A program made the position numbers and the translations under genes. A stretch of 64,000 bases of DNA from Streptomyces sp. NRRL F-6131 (GTDB lineage: Bacteria > Actinomycetota > Actinomycetes > Streptomycetales > Streptomycetaceae), in assembly GCA_000719695.1 (NCBI GenBank), contig JOHN01000002.1, positions 62,001 through 126,000 of the forward strand, written 5' to 3'. Below the pieces are notes generated by a model. That model did not search any database. It saw nothing but the letters and a program-made list of their open reading frames with translations, and was not told the origin of the DNA. This document shows, one piece after another, positions 38,127 through 46,942 of the stretch (positions within the stretch are counted from its first letter, which is position 1; the number at the start of each line of letters is the position of its first letter).

Positions 38127-40805
38127 ATGAATAGCCTCTTTGACGACCTCCCGCTCCCCGGTTTCGAGGCCCCCGCCGCCGCCGGGTCGAAGCAGCCCGC
38201 GCCGCCGATCGACGAGGAGCCGCCGCCGTACGAGGACGACGTCCCGTACGACGCCTTCGAGGAGGCGATCCCCGAGGGGCTGTTCCACACCGACCACGCC
38301 GCGCAGGCCGAGCGGGACGCCTGGTACCGCAACGGCGCCGCCCGCCCGGTGATCGACCCGGCGGCCCTGCTGGAGGGCATGAACGACCCGCAGCGCGAGG
38401 CCGTCCTGCACGCCGGCTCGCCGCTGCTGATCGTGGCCGGCGCCGGCTCCGGCAAGACCCGGGTGCTCACCCACCGGATCGCCCACCTGCTGGCCGCCCG
38501 CGGGGTGCAGCCGGGCGAGATCCTGGCGATCACCTTCACCAACAAGGCGGCCGGCGAGATGCGCGAGCGCGTCGAGCAGCTGGTCGGCCCGCGCGCCCGG
38601 GCGATGTGGGTCTCCACCTTCCACAGCGCCTGCGTGCGGATCCTGCGCCGCGAGTCCAAGCTGCTCGGCTTCACCTCGTCGTTCTCGATCTACGACGCGG
38701 CCGACTCGCAGCGGCTGATGGCCCTGGTCTGCCGCGACCTCGACCTGGACCCCAAGCAGTACCCGCCGAAGTCCTTCACCTCGAAGGTCAGCAACCTCAA
38801 GAACGAGCTGATCGACGAGGAGACCTACGCCGACCAGGCCGCCAACCCGACGGAGAAGAAGCTCGCCGAGGCGTACTTCCTCTACCAGCGGCGGCTGCGC
38901 GAGGCCAACGCCCTCGACTTCGACGACATCATCATGACGACGGTGAACCTGCTCCAGGCCTTCCCCGACGTCGCGGAGCACTACCGGCGGCGGTTCCGGC
39001 ACATCCTGGTCGACGAGTACCAGGACACCAACCACGCCCAGTACACGCTGGTCCGCGAGCTGAGCGGCGGCACGGTCGCCGACGCGCCGAAGCGCACCGT
39101 CGACGGCGACCTCGTCGACCCGGCGGCGGGCCGGCTCGCCGAGGTGCCGCCCGCCGAGCTCTGCGTGGTCGGTGACGCCGACCAGTCGATCTACGCCTTC
39201 CGCGGGGCGACGATCCGCAACATCCTCCAGTTCGAGGAGGACTACCCGAACGCCACCACGATCCTGCTGGAGCAGAACTACCGCTCCACCCAGACCATCC
39301 TGAGCGCGGCCAACGCCGTCATCGAGCGCAACGCCAACCGGCGCAAGAAGAAGCTCTGGACGGCGGGCGACGACGGCGAGAAGGTCGTCGGCTACGTCGC
39401 GGACGACGAGCACGGCGAGGCCCAGTTCATCGCCGACGAGATCGACCGGCTCACCGACGCCGGCTCGGCCAAGCCCGGCGACGTCGCGATCTTCTACCGC
39501 ACCAACGCGCAGTCCCGCGTCTTCGAAGAGGTGTTCATCCGGGTCGGCCTGCCGTACAAGGTCGTCGGCGGAGTGCGCTTCTACGAGCGCAAGGAGGTCA
39601 AGGACGTCCTCGCCTACCTGCGGGTGCTGTCCAACCCCGAGGACACCGTGCCGCTGCGCCGGATCCTCAACGTGCCCAAGCGCGGCATCGGCGACCGGGC
39701 CGAGGCGATGGTCGACGCGCTGGCCGCGCGCGAGCGGATCTCCTTCGCCCAGGCGCTGCGGCGGGTCGACGAGGCGTACGGGATGGCCGCGCGCTCGGCG
39801 AACGCGGTGAAGAAGTTCAACGCCCTGATGGCCGGGCTGCGCCAGGTCGTGGAGTCCGGGGCGGGCCCGGCCGCGGTGCTGGAGGCGGTGCTGGAGGAGA
39901 CCGGCTACCTGGCCGAGCTCCAGGCCTCCACCGACCCGCAGGACGAGACCCGGGTGGAGAACCTCCAGGAGCTCGCCTCGGTCGCCCTGGAGTACGAGCA
40001 GGACCCGGGCGAGCGCCCGGACGCGGGGGAGGACGGCGCGCCGCCGCTCGGCTCGCTGGCCGACTTCCTGGAGCGGGTCGCGCTGGTCGCCGACTCCGAC
40101 CAGATCCCGGATGCGCAGCAGTCCGGGACATCGGGAGGAAGCCCGGACGAGGACGACGAGGGGCGGGGCGTCATCACGATGATGACCCTGCACACCGCCA
40201 AGGGGCTGGAGTTCCCGGTGGTCTTCCTGACCGGCATGGAGGACGGCATCTTCCCGCACATGCGGGCGCTCAACCAGGTCAAGGAGCTGGAGGAGGAGCG
40301 GCGGCTCGCCTACGTGGGACTGACCCGGGCGCGGCAACGGCTCTACCTGACCAGGTCGGTGCTGCGCAGTGCCTGGGGGCAGCCGTCGTACAACCCGGCC
40401 TCGCGCTTCCTGGAGGAGATCCCGGAGACGCTGGTGGAGTGGAAGCGCACGGGGGGAGCCCCGGCACCGGTCTCGCGCGGCTTCTCGTCGGGGTCGTCCT
40501 GGGGCGGGAAGTCCTCGGGCGGCACGGGCGGATCGGGCGGCTCCTCGCGCGGCGGGTCCTCGCGGGGGTCGGCCGGGGCCTCGCCGAAGGCGGGCTGGGG
40601 CCAGTCGGCGCGCCGCTCGGGCGCGGCGGTGGAGCGGGAGGTGGTCGCCCTGGCGGTCGGCGACCGGGTCACCCACGACACCTTCGGGCTGGGCACCGTG
40701 GTCGCCACCACCGGGGTCGGCGACAAGGCGCAGGCCACCGTGGACTTCGGTACGGAGGGGCGCAAGCAACTGCTGCTGCGCTACGCACCGGTGGAGAAGC
40801 TCTAG
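38127..40805 (+). CDS. pcrA: ATP-dependent DNA helicase PcrA/UvrD
   Basis: 892 residues from ATG 38127 (MNSLFDDLPLPGF); GTG 38094 is less likely. Superfamily 1A motifs are all visible: NDPQREAVLHAGSPLLIVAGAGSGKTRVLTHRI (Q and Walker A), HILVDEYQDTNHAQY (II), VVGDADQSIYAFRGA (III), LEQNYRST (IV), VITMMTLHTAKGLEFPVVF (V) and YVGLTRARQRLYLTR (VI). A Gly/Ser-rich linker leads to a C-terminal tudor-like segment VGDRVTHDTFGLGTVVATTG that binds RNA polymerase in the family. It unwinds DNA in repair and replication-transcription conflict. Confidence 0.97.
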   Translation: MNSLFDDLPLPGFEAPAAAGSKQPAPPIDEEPPPYEDDVPYDAFEEAIPEGLFHTDHAAQAERDAWYRNGAARPVIDPAALLEGMNDPQREAVLHAGSPLLIVAGAGSGKTRVLTHRIAHLLAARGVQPGEILAITFTNKAAGEMRERVEQLVGPRARAMWVSTFHSACVRILRRESKLLGFTSSFSIYDAADSQRLMALVCRDLDLDPKQYPPKSFTSKVSNLKNELIDEETYADQAANPTEKKLAEAYFLYQRRLREANALDFDDIIMTTVNLLQAFPDVAEHYRRRFRHILVDEYQDTNHAQYTLVRELSGGTVADAPKRTVDGDLVDPAAGRLAEVPPAELCVVGDADQSIYAFRGATIRNILQFEEDYPNATTILLEQNYRSTQTILSAANAVIERNANRRKKKLWTAGDDGEKVVGYVADDEHGEAQFIADEIDRLTDAGSAKPGDVAIFYRTNAQSRVFEEVFIRVGLPYKVVGGVRFYERKEVKDVLAYLRVLSNPEDTVPLRRILNVPKRGIGDRAEAMVDALAARERISFAQALRRVDEAYGMAARSANAVKKFNALMAGLRQVVESGAGPAAVLEAVLEETGYLAELQASTDPQDETRVENLQELASVALEYEQDPGERPDAGEDGAPPLGSLADFLERVALVADSDQIPDAQQSGTSGGSPDEDDEGRGVITMMTLHTAKGLEFPVVFLTGMEDGIFPHMRALNQVKELEEERRLAYVGLTRARQRLYLTRSVLRSAWGQPSYNPASRFLEEIPETLVEWKRTGGAPAPVSRGFSSGSSWGGKSSGGTGGSGGSSRGGSSRGSAGASPKAGWGQSARRSGAAVEREVVALAVGDRVTHDTFGLGTVVATTGVGDKAQATVDFGTEGRKQLLLRYAPVEKL

Positions 40806-40816
40806 CCGACGGGCGG

Positions 40817-40860
40817 ACGGCCTCCCCCCCCCCGCCGGTACCCCGGCGGCGGGAGGCCGT
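40817..40860. terminator. pcrA/M23 terminator containing a 10-C run
   Basis: ACGGCCTCCC pairs with GGGAGGCCGT at the ends (40817-40826 and 40851-40860), with an inner CCGCCGG/CCGGCGG stem. A homopolymer of ten C residues (40824-40833) lies in the left arm and is a likely length-variable site. Confidence 0.7.
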
Positions 40861-40917
40861 GGAGCACCTTCCCGCCCCGAGCAGCCCCCTGGACGGCGGG
40901 CGGGCGAAGACCCGGCC

Positions 40918-41754
40918 TCAGCGCGGGTCGAGGCCCTGGGCGAGGAACCAGGGGAGCGGGTCGACGGGGGCGCCGCCGTCGGCCGGGCGGATCTCGAAGT
41001 GCAGGTGCGGGCCGGTGCTGTTGCCGCTGCTGCCGACGAAGGCGATGACGTCGCCGGCCTTCACCGTGCCCTTGCGGATCTTGTACGAGCGCAGGTGGCA
41101 GTACCAGGCCTCGGTGCCGTCGGCCATCTTGAGTATCGTCATGTAGCCGTACGACGGGTTCCACTGGGTTCGGATCGTCCCGTCGGTGACGGCCATGACG
41201 GCGGTGCCGCCGTCCACCGGGAAGTCGATGCCGGTGTGCCGCTTCGCCCAGTGGGTGCCGGCCGCGCCGAACACCTCGCCGAGGCCGTGCTGGGCGACCG
41301 GCATGGCGATCCTGGGACGCTCCGGCGGGGCCTGGTCGGTCACGGCGGCCCGGTCGGCCGTCTGCCCGGCGGTGTCGGCCCCGCCCTGGGTGGCGGCGAG
41401 CGGCTGACGGGCGTCGCCGCGGGAGGCCTGGGCGGCGTCACCGGCGGCCAGCGCCTGCTGGGCGGCCCGGGCCGCCTCGGCGTTCCGGGTGCCCGCGTTG
41501 TCCGCGGCGCCGGCGGCGGTGGTCTGCTCGGGGATCCGGCCGGCCGCCTGGGTCCGCTGCTGGTCGGCCTCGCCCTGGACGGTGACGGCGGCCGCGGCGG
41601 CGACACCGAGCGCGGCCACCGAGGGGAGCGCGACCCGCAGCAGGGCCGTGCGGGTGGCGGCCTTGGCGGCGTCGCGGCGCTGGGCCCGGGACTGCTCGCG
41701 GGCGGCGACGCGCAGTTCCGCACGGGTCGGGCGAGGTGCTGCTTCGGGAGCCAT
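40918..41754 (-). CDS. M23-family metallopeptidase (LytM-type), membrane-anchored
   Basis: 278 residues from ATG 41754, 8 bases after GAGGAGG. A 45-residue basic cytoplasmic tail precedes a TM or signal-anchor segment (LLRVALPSVAALGVAAAAAVTV). A long Ala/Gln/Thr-rich linker follows, then the catalytic peptidase_M23 domain with HTGIDFP (HxxxD) and GPHLHFEIRP (HxH), all zinc ligands present. It cleaves peptidoglycan cross-bridges or stem peptides. An inverted repeat overlaps a promoter-like TTGACA about 70 bp upstream. Confidence 0.9.
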   Translation of the reverse strand: MAPEAAPRPTRAELRVAAREQSRAQRRDAAKAATRTALLRVALPSVAALGVAAAAAVTVQGEADQQRTQAAGRIPEQTTAAGAADNAGTRNAEAARAAQQALAAGDAAQASRGDARQPLAATQGGADTAGQTADRAAVTDQAPPERPRIAMPVAQHGLGEVFGAAGTHWAKRHTGIDFPVDGGTAVMAVTDGTIRTQWNPSYGYMTILKMADGTEAWYCHLRSYKIRKGTVKAGDVIAFVGSSGNSTGPHLHFEIRPADGGAPVDPLPWFLAQGLDPR

Positions 41755-41826
41755 CGCGGCTGCCTCCTCGGTCGCGTCGTCGGGCGAGGGGGTAAACGAC
41801 CGAGACTGTAGCCGGAAGCCTGACAT

Positions 41827-41849
41827 CCGGACAAAAGTCCGGTTGTCAA
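41827..41849 (-). promoter_or_regulatory. TTGACA followed by a hairpin operator, upstream of M23 gene
   Basis: On the minus strand TTGACA (41844-41849) is followed at once by CCGGAC-TTTT-GTCCGG, a perfect 6-4-6 inverted repeat filling the expected promoter spacer. The matching -10 is poor, so the promoter part is uncertain; the palindrome would suit a repressor. Confidence 0.4.
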
Positions 41850-42049
41850 GGGGCTGTGGGCGTGCGGTTGCGGGGTAGAACAGGGGAGGGGCGGTGGGCG
41901 CCTGTGATTTTCCCCTCCTCTTGAGGGGCGGCGGGCCCAACCGGGACGGGTGACGCTACCCTCCCCTCAGATTGGTTATTGCTCGTTAACCTCGCCCGTG
42001 CCCACAAGGCCCGGTGGGGGGCATGGACGACGAGGTCCAGGAGGCAGTG

Positions 42050-42457
42050 ATGGGTGTGTCAGGACCGATCCGTGTGGTGGTCGCCAAGCCGGGGCTGGAC
42101 GGCCACGACCGCGGCGCCAAGGTCATCGCGCGCGCCCTGCGCGACGCCGGCATGGAGGTCATCTACACCGGTCTGCACCAGACGCCGGAACAGGTGGTCG
42201 ACACCGCGATCCAGGAGGACGCGGACGGCATCGGCCTGTCGATCCTCTCCGGCGCGCACATGACCCTCTGCGCACGGGTGCTGGAGCTGCTGAAGGAACG
42301 CGACGCGGCGGACATCAAGGTGTTCTGCGGCGGGATCATCCCGGACGAGGACATCGTCGAGCTGAAGGCGATGGGCGTCGCCGACATCTTCACCCCGGGC
42401 ACGCCGACCACCGACGTGGTCGCCTGGGTCGCGGCGAACCTGCGCGCCGCCGGCTGA
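42050..42457 (+). CDS. icmB: Isobutyryl-CoA mutase small subunit IcmB (B12-binding)
   Basis: 135 residues from ATG 42050, five bases after AGGAGG; upstream in-frame ATGs (42014, 42023) lack a Shine-Dalgarno. It is a stand-alone cobalamin-binding domain: [19 protein letters not shown] contains DxHxxG with the Co-ligand His19, SILSGAH follows, and [10 protein letters not shown] contains the GG pair. IcmB pairs with IcmA to interconvert isobutyryl-CoA and n-butyryl-CoA. No icmA is in the window; in S. coelicolor the two are also unlinked. Followed by a 22-bp-stem terminator. Confidence 0.88.
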   Translation: MGVSGPIRVVVAKPGLDGHDRGAKVIARALRDAGMEVIYTGLHQTPEQVVDTAIQEDADGIGLSILSGAHMTLCARVLELLKERDAADIKVFCGGIIPDEDIVELKAMGVADIFTPGTPTTDVVAWVAANLRAAG

Positions 42458-42461
42458 CGGC

Positions 42462-42509
42462 CGGGACGGGGCCGGTGCCGGACACGCGTCCGGCACCGGC
42501 CCCGTCCCG
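42462..42509. terminator. Exceptionally long terminator hairpin between icmB and DUF5691 gene
   Basis: Arms 42462-42483 and 42488-42509 pair perfectly over 22 bases with a 4-base loop (ACGC). It serves converging genes on both strands. Confidence 0.9.
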
Positions 42510-42588
42510 TTCCCCGGCCCGATCGATCGACCGACTGCCCGACTGCCCGACCGCCCGGCCTGCCGGGCCCGGCCGCTCGCCGCCGCCG

Positions 42589-44172
42589 TCAGGCCGCCAG
42601 CTCGGCGAGCATCGCCTCGCGGAACCGCAGGGTCCCGGCCAGCCGGGCGAAGGTCTCGCCCCAGGCGGTGGCGGGCGCGGCCCCGGCGGCCAGCGCCTCG
42701 ACCGCCCCGGCGGCCTCCGGGGAGAGCGCCCGTTCGGTCATCCCGAGCACCCCGCTGTGGCTCCACGGGTAGGCCCCGGAGCCGGCGGCCCGGGCCAGGG
42801 CCTCGACCACGGCGGTGGACAGCGGCGGCGTCCACGGGGTGGCGCAGGCGCCGAGCAGTTGGAAGGCGTCGCCGAGCCCGTGCGCCTCGATGAAGGCCGC
42901 CGTCCAGACGGCCCGCTCGGCGGGCGGCAGCACCGCGAGCAGCTTGGCGGGGGCGCCGGTGGTGCGGGCGGTGCGCCCGGGGCCGGGGACCGGCGCGGGG
43001 CCGAGCAGGGCGCGCGCCCACTGCGCGTCCTGCTGGCGGACGGCGGCCCGGGCCCAGGCCTCGCGCAGGTCGTCGGCCCAGGTGCTGCTGGTCTCGTCGA
43101 TGGCGTCGCCGACCCGCAGGGCGAGCAGCCGCTCGGGCGGCAGACCGGTGTGCGCGGACCAGAGGTCGAGCGGCGCGGCGGCGATCACCTCGCCGAACCA
43201 CCAGGCCCGTTCGCCGCGCCCGGTCGGCGACTTGGGCGGTATGCCGTCCCGCTGCATGGCCGGGTCGCAGACGGTGGGCGGGGTGACCAGCAGATGGGTG
43301 CCGTGCGCCGAGAGGTGGACGGCGGCGCGGGCGCGTTCGGCCATCCGGGCGGCCAGCGCGGAGCCGGGCAGGGTGGAGAGCAGTTCGGCGGCGGTGGCCC
43401 GGACGTTCTTGCTGCGGTCGCCGAGCGCGGCCTCCAGGAACGGCTCGTCGGCGGGGGAGAGACCCTCCTGGAGGGCGTCCAGGAACAGCAGCCGGTCCTC
43501 GGCGCGCTCGGTCGGCCAGGTGCCGCGCAGCAGGGCCAGACCGGCCGCCGGATCGCGCCGGCGGAGCAGCGTCAGATGGGTGACCCGCTCGGCGAAGAGC
43601 CCCTCGTGCCAGAGGTGGTCGCCCTCGGCGGGCGCGGCGTCCGCCGAGGGCGGTGGTTCGGGAGCGGCGCGCTGCACGAACCGCCAGTCCGGATTGCGCT
43701 CGGCGAGCCAGCGGCCGAGCGGGCCGGCCAGGGCGACCGCGTCCGGGCGCAGTTCGCTGCGGGCGCGGGCGGCGTCCAGCAGGGCCGGGACGCTGGCGGC
43801 GGGCGCGCGGTAGCCCCGGTCGCGGGCGGTGGCCAGCCACTGCGGGAGCAACTCGCCGACGTTGGCGAGGACGCCGCCGCCGGCGGCGCCGCGGGTGGAG
43901 AGCAGCAGGGCGAGCCGGCGGGCGGCCGCGGCGGGCAGCTCGGCGCGGGGGTCCTCGGCGGCCGGGGCGGGGGGCGGGCCGTCGGCCGGGGCGGGCAGCG
44001 CGCCGGCCCGGCGGCGGACCGTCTCGAGGGCGGCGAGTTCGAGCAGCGCGCCGGCCGGGTCGGCGCGGTCGACGGCGCCGTCGTACGGGGCGGCCGGGCC
44101 GGGCGCGGGGAGCGGGCGGCGGTCGGTGCCCAGCAGGGCGGTGGTCTGCAGGGACTCCCAGGGGTCGGGCAC
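42589..44172 (-). CDS. DUF5691 family protein of the MoxR/VWA locus
   Basis: A 527-residue cytoplasmic protein from GTG 44172, starting MPDPWESLQTTALLGTDRRPLP. It is rich in Leu, Ala and Arg with several helical pairs (ALGDRSKNVRATAAELLSTLPGSALAARM), suggesting an alpha-solenoid scaffold; no catalytic motif is seen. It follows the SWIM gene on the same strand with a 100-bp gap, and this family travels with SWIM, MoxR and VWA genes. Function unknown. It ends with a hydrophobic ELAA terminus close to the long hairpin. Confidence 0.75.
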   Translation of the reverse strand: MPDPWESLQTTALLGTDRRPLPAPGPAAPYDGAVDRADPAGALLELAALETVRRRAGALPAPADGPPPAPAAEDPRAELPAAAARRLALLLSTRGAAGGGVLANVGELLPQWLATARDRGYRAPAASVPALLDAARARSELRPDAVALAGPLGRWLAERNPDWRFVQRAAPEPPPSADAAPAEGDHLWHEGLFAERVTHLTLLRRRDPAAGLALLRGTWPTERAEDRLLFLDALQEGLSPADEPFLEAALGDRSKNVRATAAELLSTLPGSALAARMAERARAAVHLSAHGTHLLVTPPTVCDPAMQRDGIPPKSPTGRGERAWWFGEVIAAAPLDLWSAHTGLPPERLLALRVGDAIDETSSTWADDLREAWARAAVRQQDAQWARALLGPAPVPGPGRTARTTGAPAKLLAVLPPAERAVWTAAFIEAHGLGDAFQLLGACATPWTPPLSTAVVEALARAAGSGAYPWSHSGVLGMTERALSPEAAGAVEALAAGAAPATAWGETFARLAGTLRFREAMLAELAA

Positions 44173-44274
44173 GGGGCCTCCTCCTCCGGTGGAACGGGCG
44201 GGGACGGATGTCGGGTCGGGGCCCGCCGGTCGGCGGCGGGCCGGAGCACGGGGGCCGGGGGCGCGGTGCGGCGC

Positions 44275-45600
44275 TCAGGACGTGGTGAGGCCGATCGGCC
44301 GGCCGTCCCCGTCCCAGGCGGTGACCGGGGCGAAGCCGCGGTGCCCGTGCTCGCCGAAGACGGTGAGCGGGCGGCCGGTGGAGACGGCGGCGAGCCGCCA
44401 GAGCGCGGCCTCGGTGACGGCGGCGCGGTGGACCGGGACGGTGTGCCGGCCGTCGGTGAGGTGCCAGCCCTCGGGGGAGAGCACCGGGACGACCTCGTCG
44501 AGCACGGTCGGCCAGGCGTCCAGCCACGGGTCGTCGGCGACCGCGCTGCCGTAGCCCGCCACCGCCTCGGCGACGGTCAGACCGGGCGGCGCGCCCGCGG
44601 GCGCGGCCTCGGGGGCGCCGTAGCGGGTGCCGAGGGCGGCCCGCAGCGGGCGGGTGCCGGGGTGGAAGGCCAGCTCGGCCTCGACCACCTGGCCGGTGGG
44701 CAGGGCGAGTTCGGGCGCCTGCCCGGGGCGGCCGAAGGCGATCAGCAGGGCCTGACGGCCGGTCTTGGCGCCGCGCAGCCAGAGCCGACGGGTGGTCAGC
44801 CGCTCGTCGGCGCCCCCGTCCATCGGGGACGTCCGGCTGCCGAGCACCTGCCAGCGGTCCCGGACGGTCGGGCCGGCCAGCAGCTCGGCGGTGTCGGTGG
44901 TGTAGCCGACCCGGGCGCGGACGGTCGCGGCGAGCGGCGCGGGCAGCTCGTCGAGGCGGGTCGCGGCGGTGGCGAGCAGATGGAGCATCGCGTACTCCTC
45001 CAGCAGTCCGTGCTGCGGCACCGCGTCGAGCTCCCGGACCCGGGTGGCCAGGCCGGGGGCCTGGGCGTCGACCATCCGGGCCGCGACCTCCTCCCACGGA
45101 CCGGCGGTGGACCGGTCGGCCAGGCCGTGCCGGACCCGGTCGGCGAGCCGCAGCCGCAGTTCGGCGGCGCCGGCCGCGACCCGCGCGGAGCGCTTCTCGG
45201 CACGGCGGCGGGCGGCGGCCGGGTCGACCGGGGCCGGCGCCCGCTCGGCCCGCTGCTCGGAGCGCTCCTGGCGCTCCTTCAGCCAGTCGGCGGCCCAGTC
45301 GGCGGGCTCGGCGCCGTCCGGGACGGCGCCGGGGGAGCCGCTCCAGAGCAGGAGGAGCCCCAGCGCGTGCTTGCAGGGGAACTTCCGGCTCGGGCAGCTG
45401 CACCGGTAGGCGGGCGTGGCGAGCTCGACGACCGTGCGGTACGGCGTGCTGCCGCTGCCCCGGCACTCGCCCCAGACCGCGCCGCCGTCGGTACCGGCGG
45501 CCGACCAGGGGGCGGACGTGGAGAGTTTGCCCGCGGCCTTCCGCGAGGCGGCGTCGGGCGCGAGGGACAGGACGTGTTCGGTGCTCCAGCGTTCCTCCAT
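44275..45600 (-). CDS. SWIM zinc-finger protein
   Basis: 441 residues from ATG 45600 (MEERWSTEHVLSLAPD). The SWIM finger is at about 62-77: YRCSCPSRKFPCKHALGLLLL (CxC-x6-CxH). SWIM domains bind nucleic acid or protein. The rest of the protein is helical, with an Arg/Ala-rich stretch at 115-145 (AARRRAEKRSARVAAG). A beta-rich C-terminal half follows (RRLWLRGAKTGRQALLIAFGR). It is divergent from the MoxR-type ATPase gene across 189 bp and shares its control region. Confidence 0.85.
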   Translation of the reverse strand: MEERWSTEHVLSLAPDAASRKAAGKLSTSAPWSAAGTDGGAVWGECRGSGSTPYRTVVELATPAYRCSCPSRKFPCKHALGLLLLWSGSPGAVPDGAEPADWAADWLKERQERSEQRAERAPAPVDPAAARRRAEKRSARVAAGAAELRLRLADRVRHGLADRSTAGPWEEVAARMVDAQAPGLATRVRELDAVPQHGLLEEYAMLHLLATAATRLDELPAPLAATVRARVGYTTDTAELLAGPTVRDRWQVLGSRTSPMDGGADERLTTRRLWLRGAKTGRQALLIAFGRPGQAPELALPTGQVVEAELAFHPGTRPLRAALGTRYGAPEAAPAGAPPGLTVAEAVAGYGSAVADDPWLDAWPTVLDEVVPVLSPEGWHLTDGRHTVPVHRAAVTEAALWRLAAVSTGRPLTVFGEHGHRGFAPVTAWDGDGRPIGLTTS

Positions 45601-45789
45601 GCCGACGACGGTAGGCGGCGGGACTGACAGTCGACGGTCCGCCCGCGCGGCCCGAACTGAGGTCCGGTCAGGATTGTCAGTGGTCCGGTGCATGGTGGTT
45701 CCACAGGCCGGGACCCCGACCTGGCTCCCCCCGATCACCCCGCCGCCCGGGCATCCGTGTGTCCGGACGGCCGACCTCAAGGAGCCCCG
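45601..45789. promoter_or_regulatory. Shared divergent control region of the SWIM/MoxR locus
   Basis: In this 189-bp gap GGTCCGGT occurs twice (45661-45668 and 45682-45689), with GTCAG at 45667 and 45676 between them. CTGACAG at 45624-45630 faces TGTCAG at 45675-45680 as a near-inverted pair. These repeats are the only visible candidates for a common regulator; no clear promoter is assigned. Confidence 0.4.
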
Positions 45790-46893
45790 ATGACCGACCT
45801 CGTGACCGATGTCCTGCGCCGGCACGCCGAGGACGCGTTCGCCGACGAGCTGGCGGCGCTGGCCGCCCAGGACGACCGTCCGCGCCCGGAGCGCTGGAGG
45901 CTGTCCCCGTGGGCCGTCGCCACCTACCTGCTGGGCGGGGAGCTGCCCGACGGCACCGTGATCACCCCCAAGTACGTCGGTCCGCGCCGGGTGGTGGAGG
46001 TCGCCGTCACCACGCTCGCCACCGACCGGGCGCTGCTGCTGCTCGGGGTGCCGGGCACCGCCAAGACCTGGGTGTCCGAGCACCTGGCCGCGGCGATCAG
46101 CGGCGACTCCACGCTGCTGGTGCAGGGCACCGCCGGCACCCCGGAGGAGGCCGTCCGGTACGGCTGGAACTACGCGCAGCTGCTCACCGCCGGGCCCAGC
46201 CGGGAGGCGCTCGTCCCCTCGCCGCTGATGCGGGCGATGGCGGACGGCCGGATCGCCCGGGTGGAGGAGCTGACCCGCATCCCGGCGGACGTGCAGGACA
46301 GTCTGATCACCATCCTGTCCGAGAAGACCCTGCCCGTCCCGGAGCTGGGCACCGAGATCCAGGCCGTGCGCGGCTTCAACCTCATCGCCACCGCCAACGA
46401 CCGCGACCGCGGCGTCAACGAGCTGTCCAGCGCGCTGCGCCGCCGCTTCAACACCGTCGTGCTGCCGCTGCCCGGCTCGCTGGAGGAGGAGGTGGAGATC
46501 GTCACCCGCCGGGTCGAGCAGCTCGGCCGCTCCCTCCAGCTGCCCGAGCTGCCCGGACTCCCCGGCGGTGCCGAGGAGATCAGGCGGGTGGTGACCGTCT
46601 TCCGGGAGCTGCGGGCGGGCCTCACCACCGACGGTCGGACCAAGGTGAAGACCCCCAGCGGCACCCTGTCCACCGCCGAGGCCATCTCGGTGGTCACCAA
46701 CGGCATGGCGCTCGCCGCCCACTTCGGCGACGGCGTGCTGCGGGCCGGCGACGTCGCGGCCGGCGTGATCGGCGCCGTGGTCCGGGACCCGGCCGCCGAC
46801 CAGCAGGTCTGGCGCGAGTACGTCGAGGGCGTGGTCCGCGAGCGGGACGGCTGGAAGGACTTCTACCGCGCCGCCCGTGAGAACGCCCGCTGA
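45790..46893 (+). CDS. MoxR-family AAA+ ATPase
   Basis: 367 residues from ATG 45790 (GGAG five bases upstream). Walker A is GVPGTAKTWV (GxPGTAKT form), Walker B region RIARVEELTRIPADVQ, sensor 1 NLIATANDRDRG, and the arginine finger in LSSALRRRFNTVVLPLP. MoxR ATPases act as chaperones or remodelers that work with VWA-domain partners; the VWA gene lies two genes downstream. Begins the plus-strand arm ATPase-DUF5682-VWA. Confidence 0.9.
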   Translation: MTDLVTDVLRRHAEDAFADELAALAAQDDRPRPERWRLSPWAVATYLLGGELPDGTVITPKYVGPRRVVEVAVTTLATDRALLLLGVPGTAKTWVSEHLAAAISGDSTLLVQGTAGTPEEAVRYGWNYAQLLTAGPSREALVPSPLMRAMADGRIARVEELTRIPADVQDSLITILSEKTLPVPELGTEIQAVRGFNLIATANDRDRGVNELSSALRRRFNTVVLPLPGSLEEEVEIVTRRVEQLGRSLQLPELPGLPGGAEEIRRVVTVFRELRAGLTTDGRTKVKTPSGTLSTAEAISVVTNGMALAAHFGDGVLRAGDVAAGVIGAVVRDPAADQQVWREYVEGVVRERDGWKDFYRAARENAR

Positions 46894-46942
46894 GCACCGG
46901 GACCGGACGACGCGCACACGTCGGGAGAGGGAGGGAGGCGCG

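Noticed and set aside
41755..42049. c-di-AMP (ydaO-type) riboswitch upstream of the M23 peptidase
   Set aside because: Such riboswitches precede many Streptomyces cell-wall hydrolases, but the conserved core sequences are absent here.
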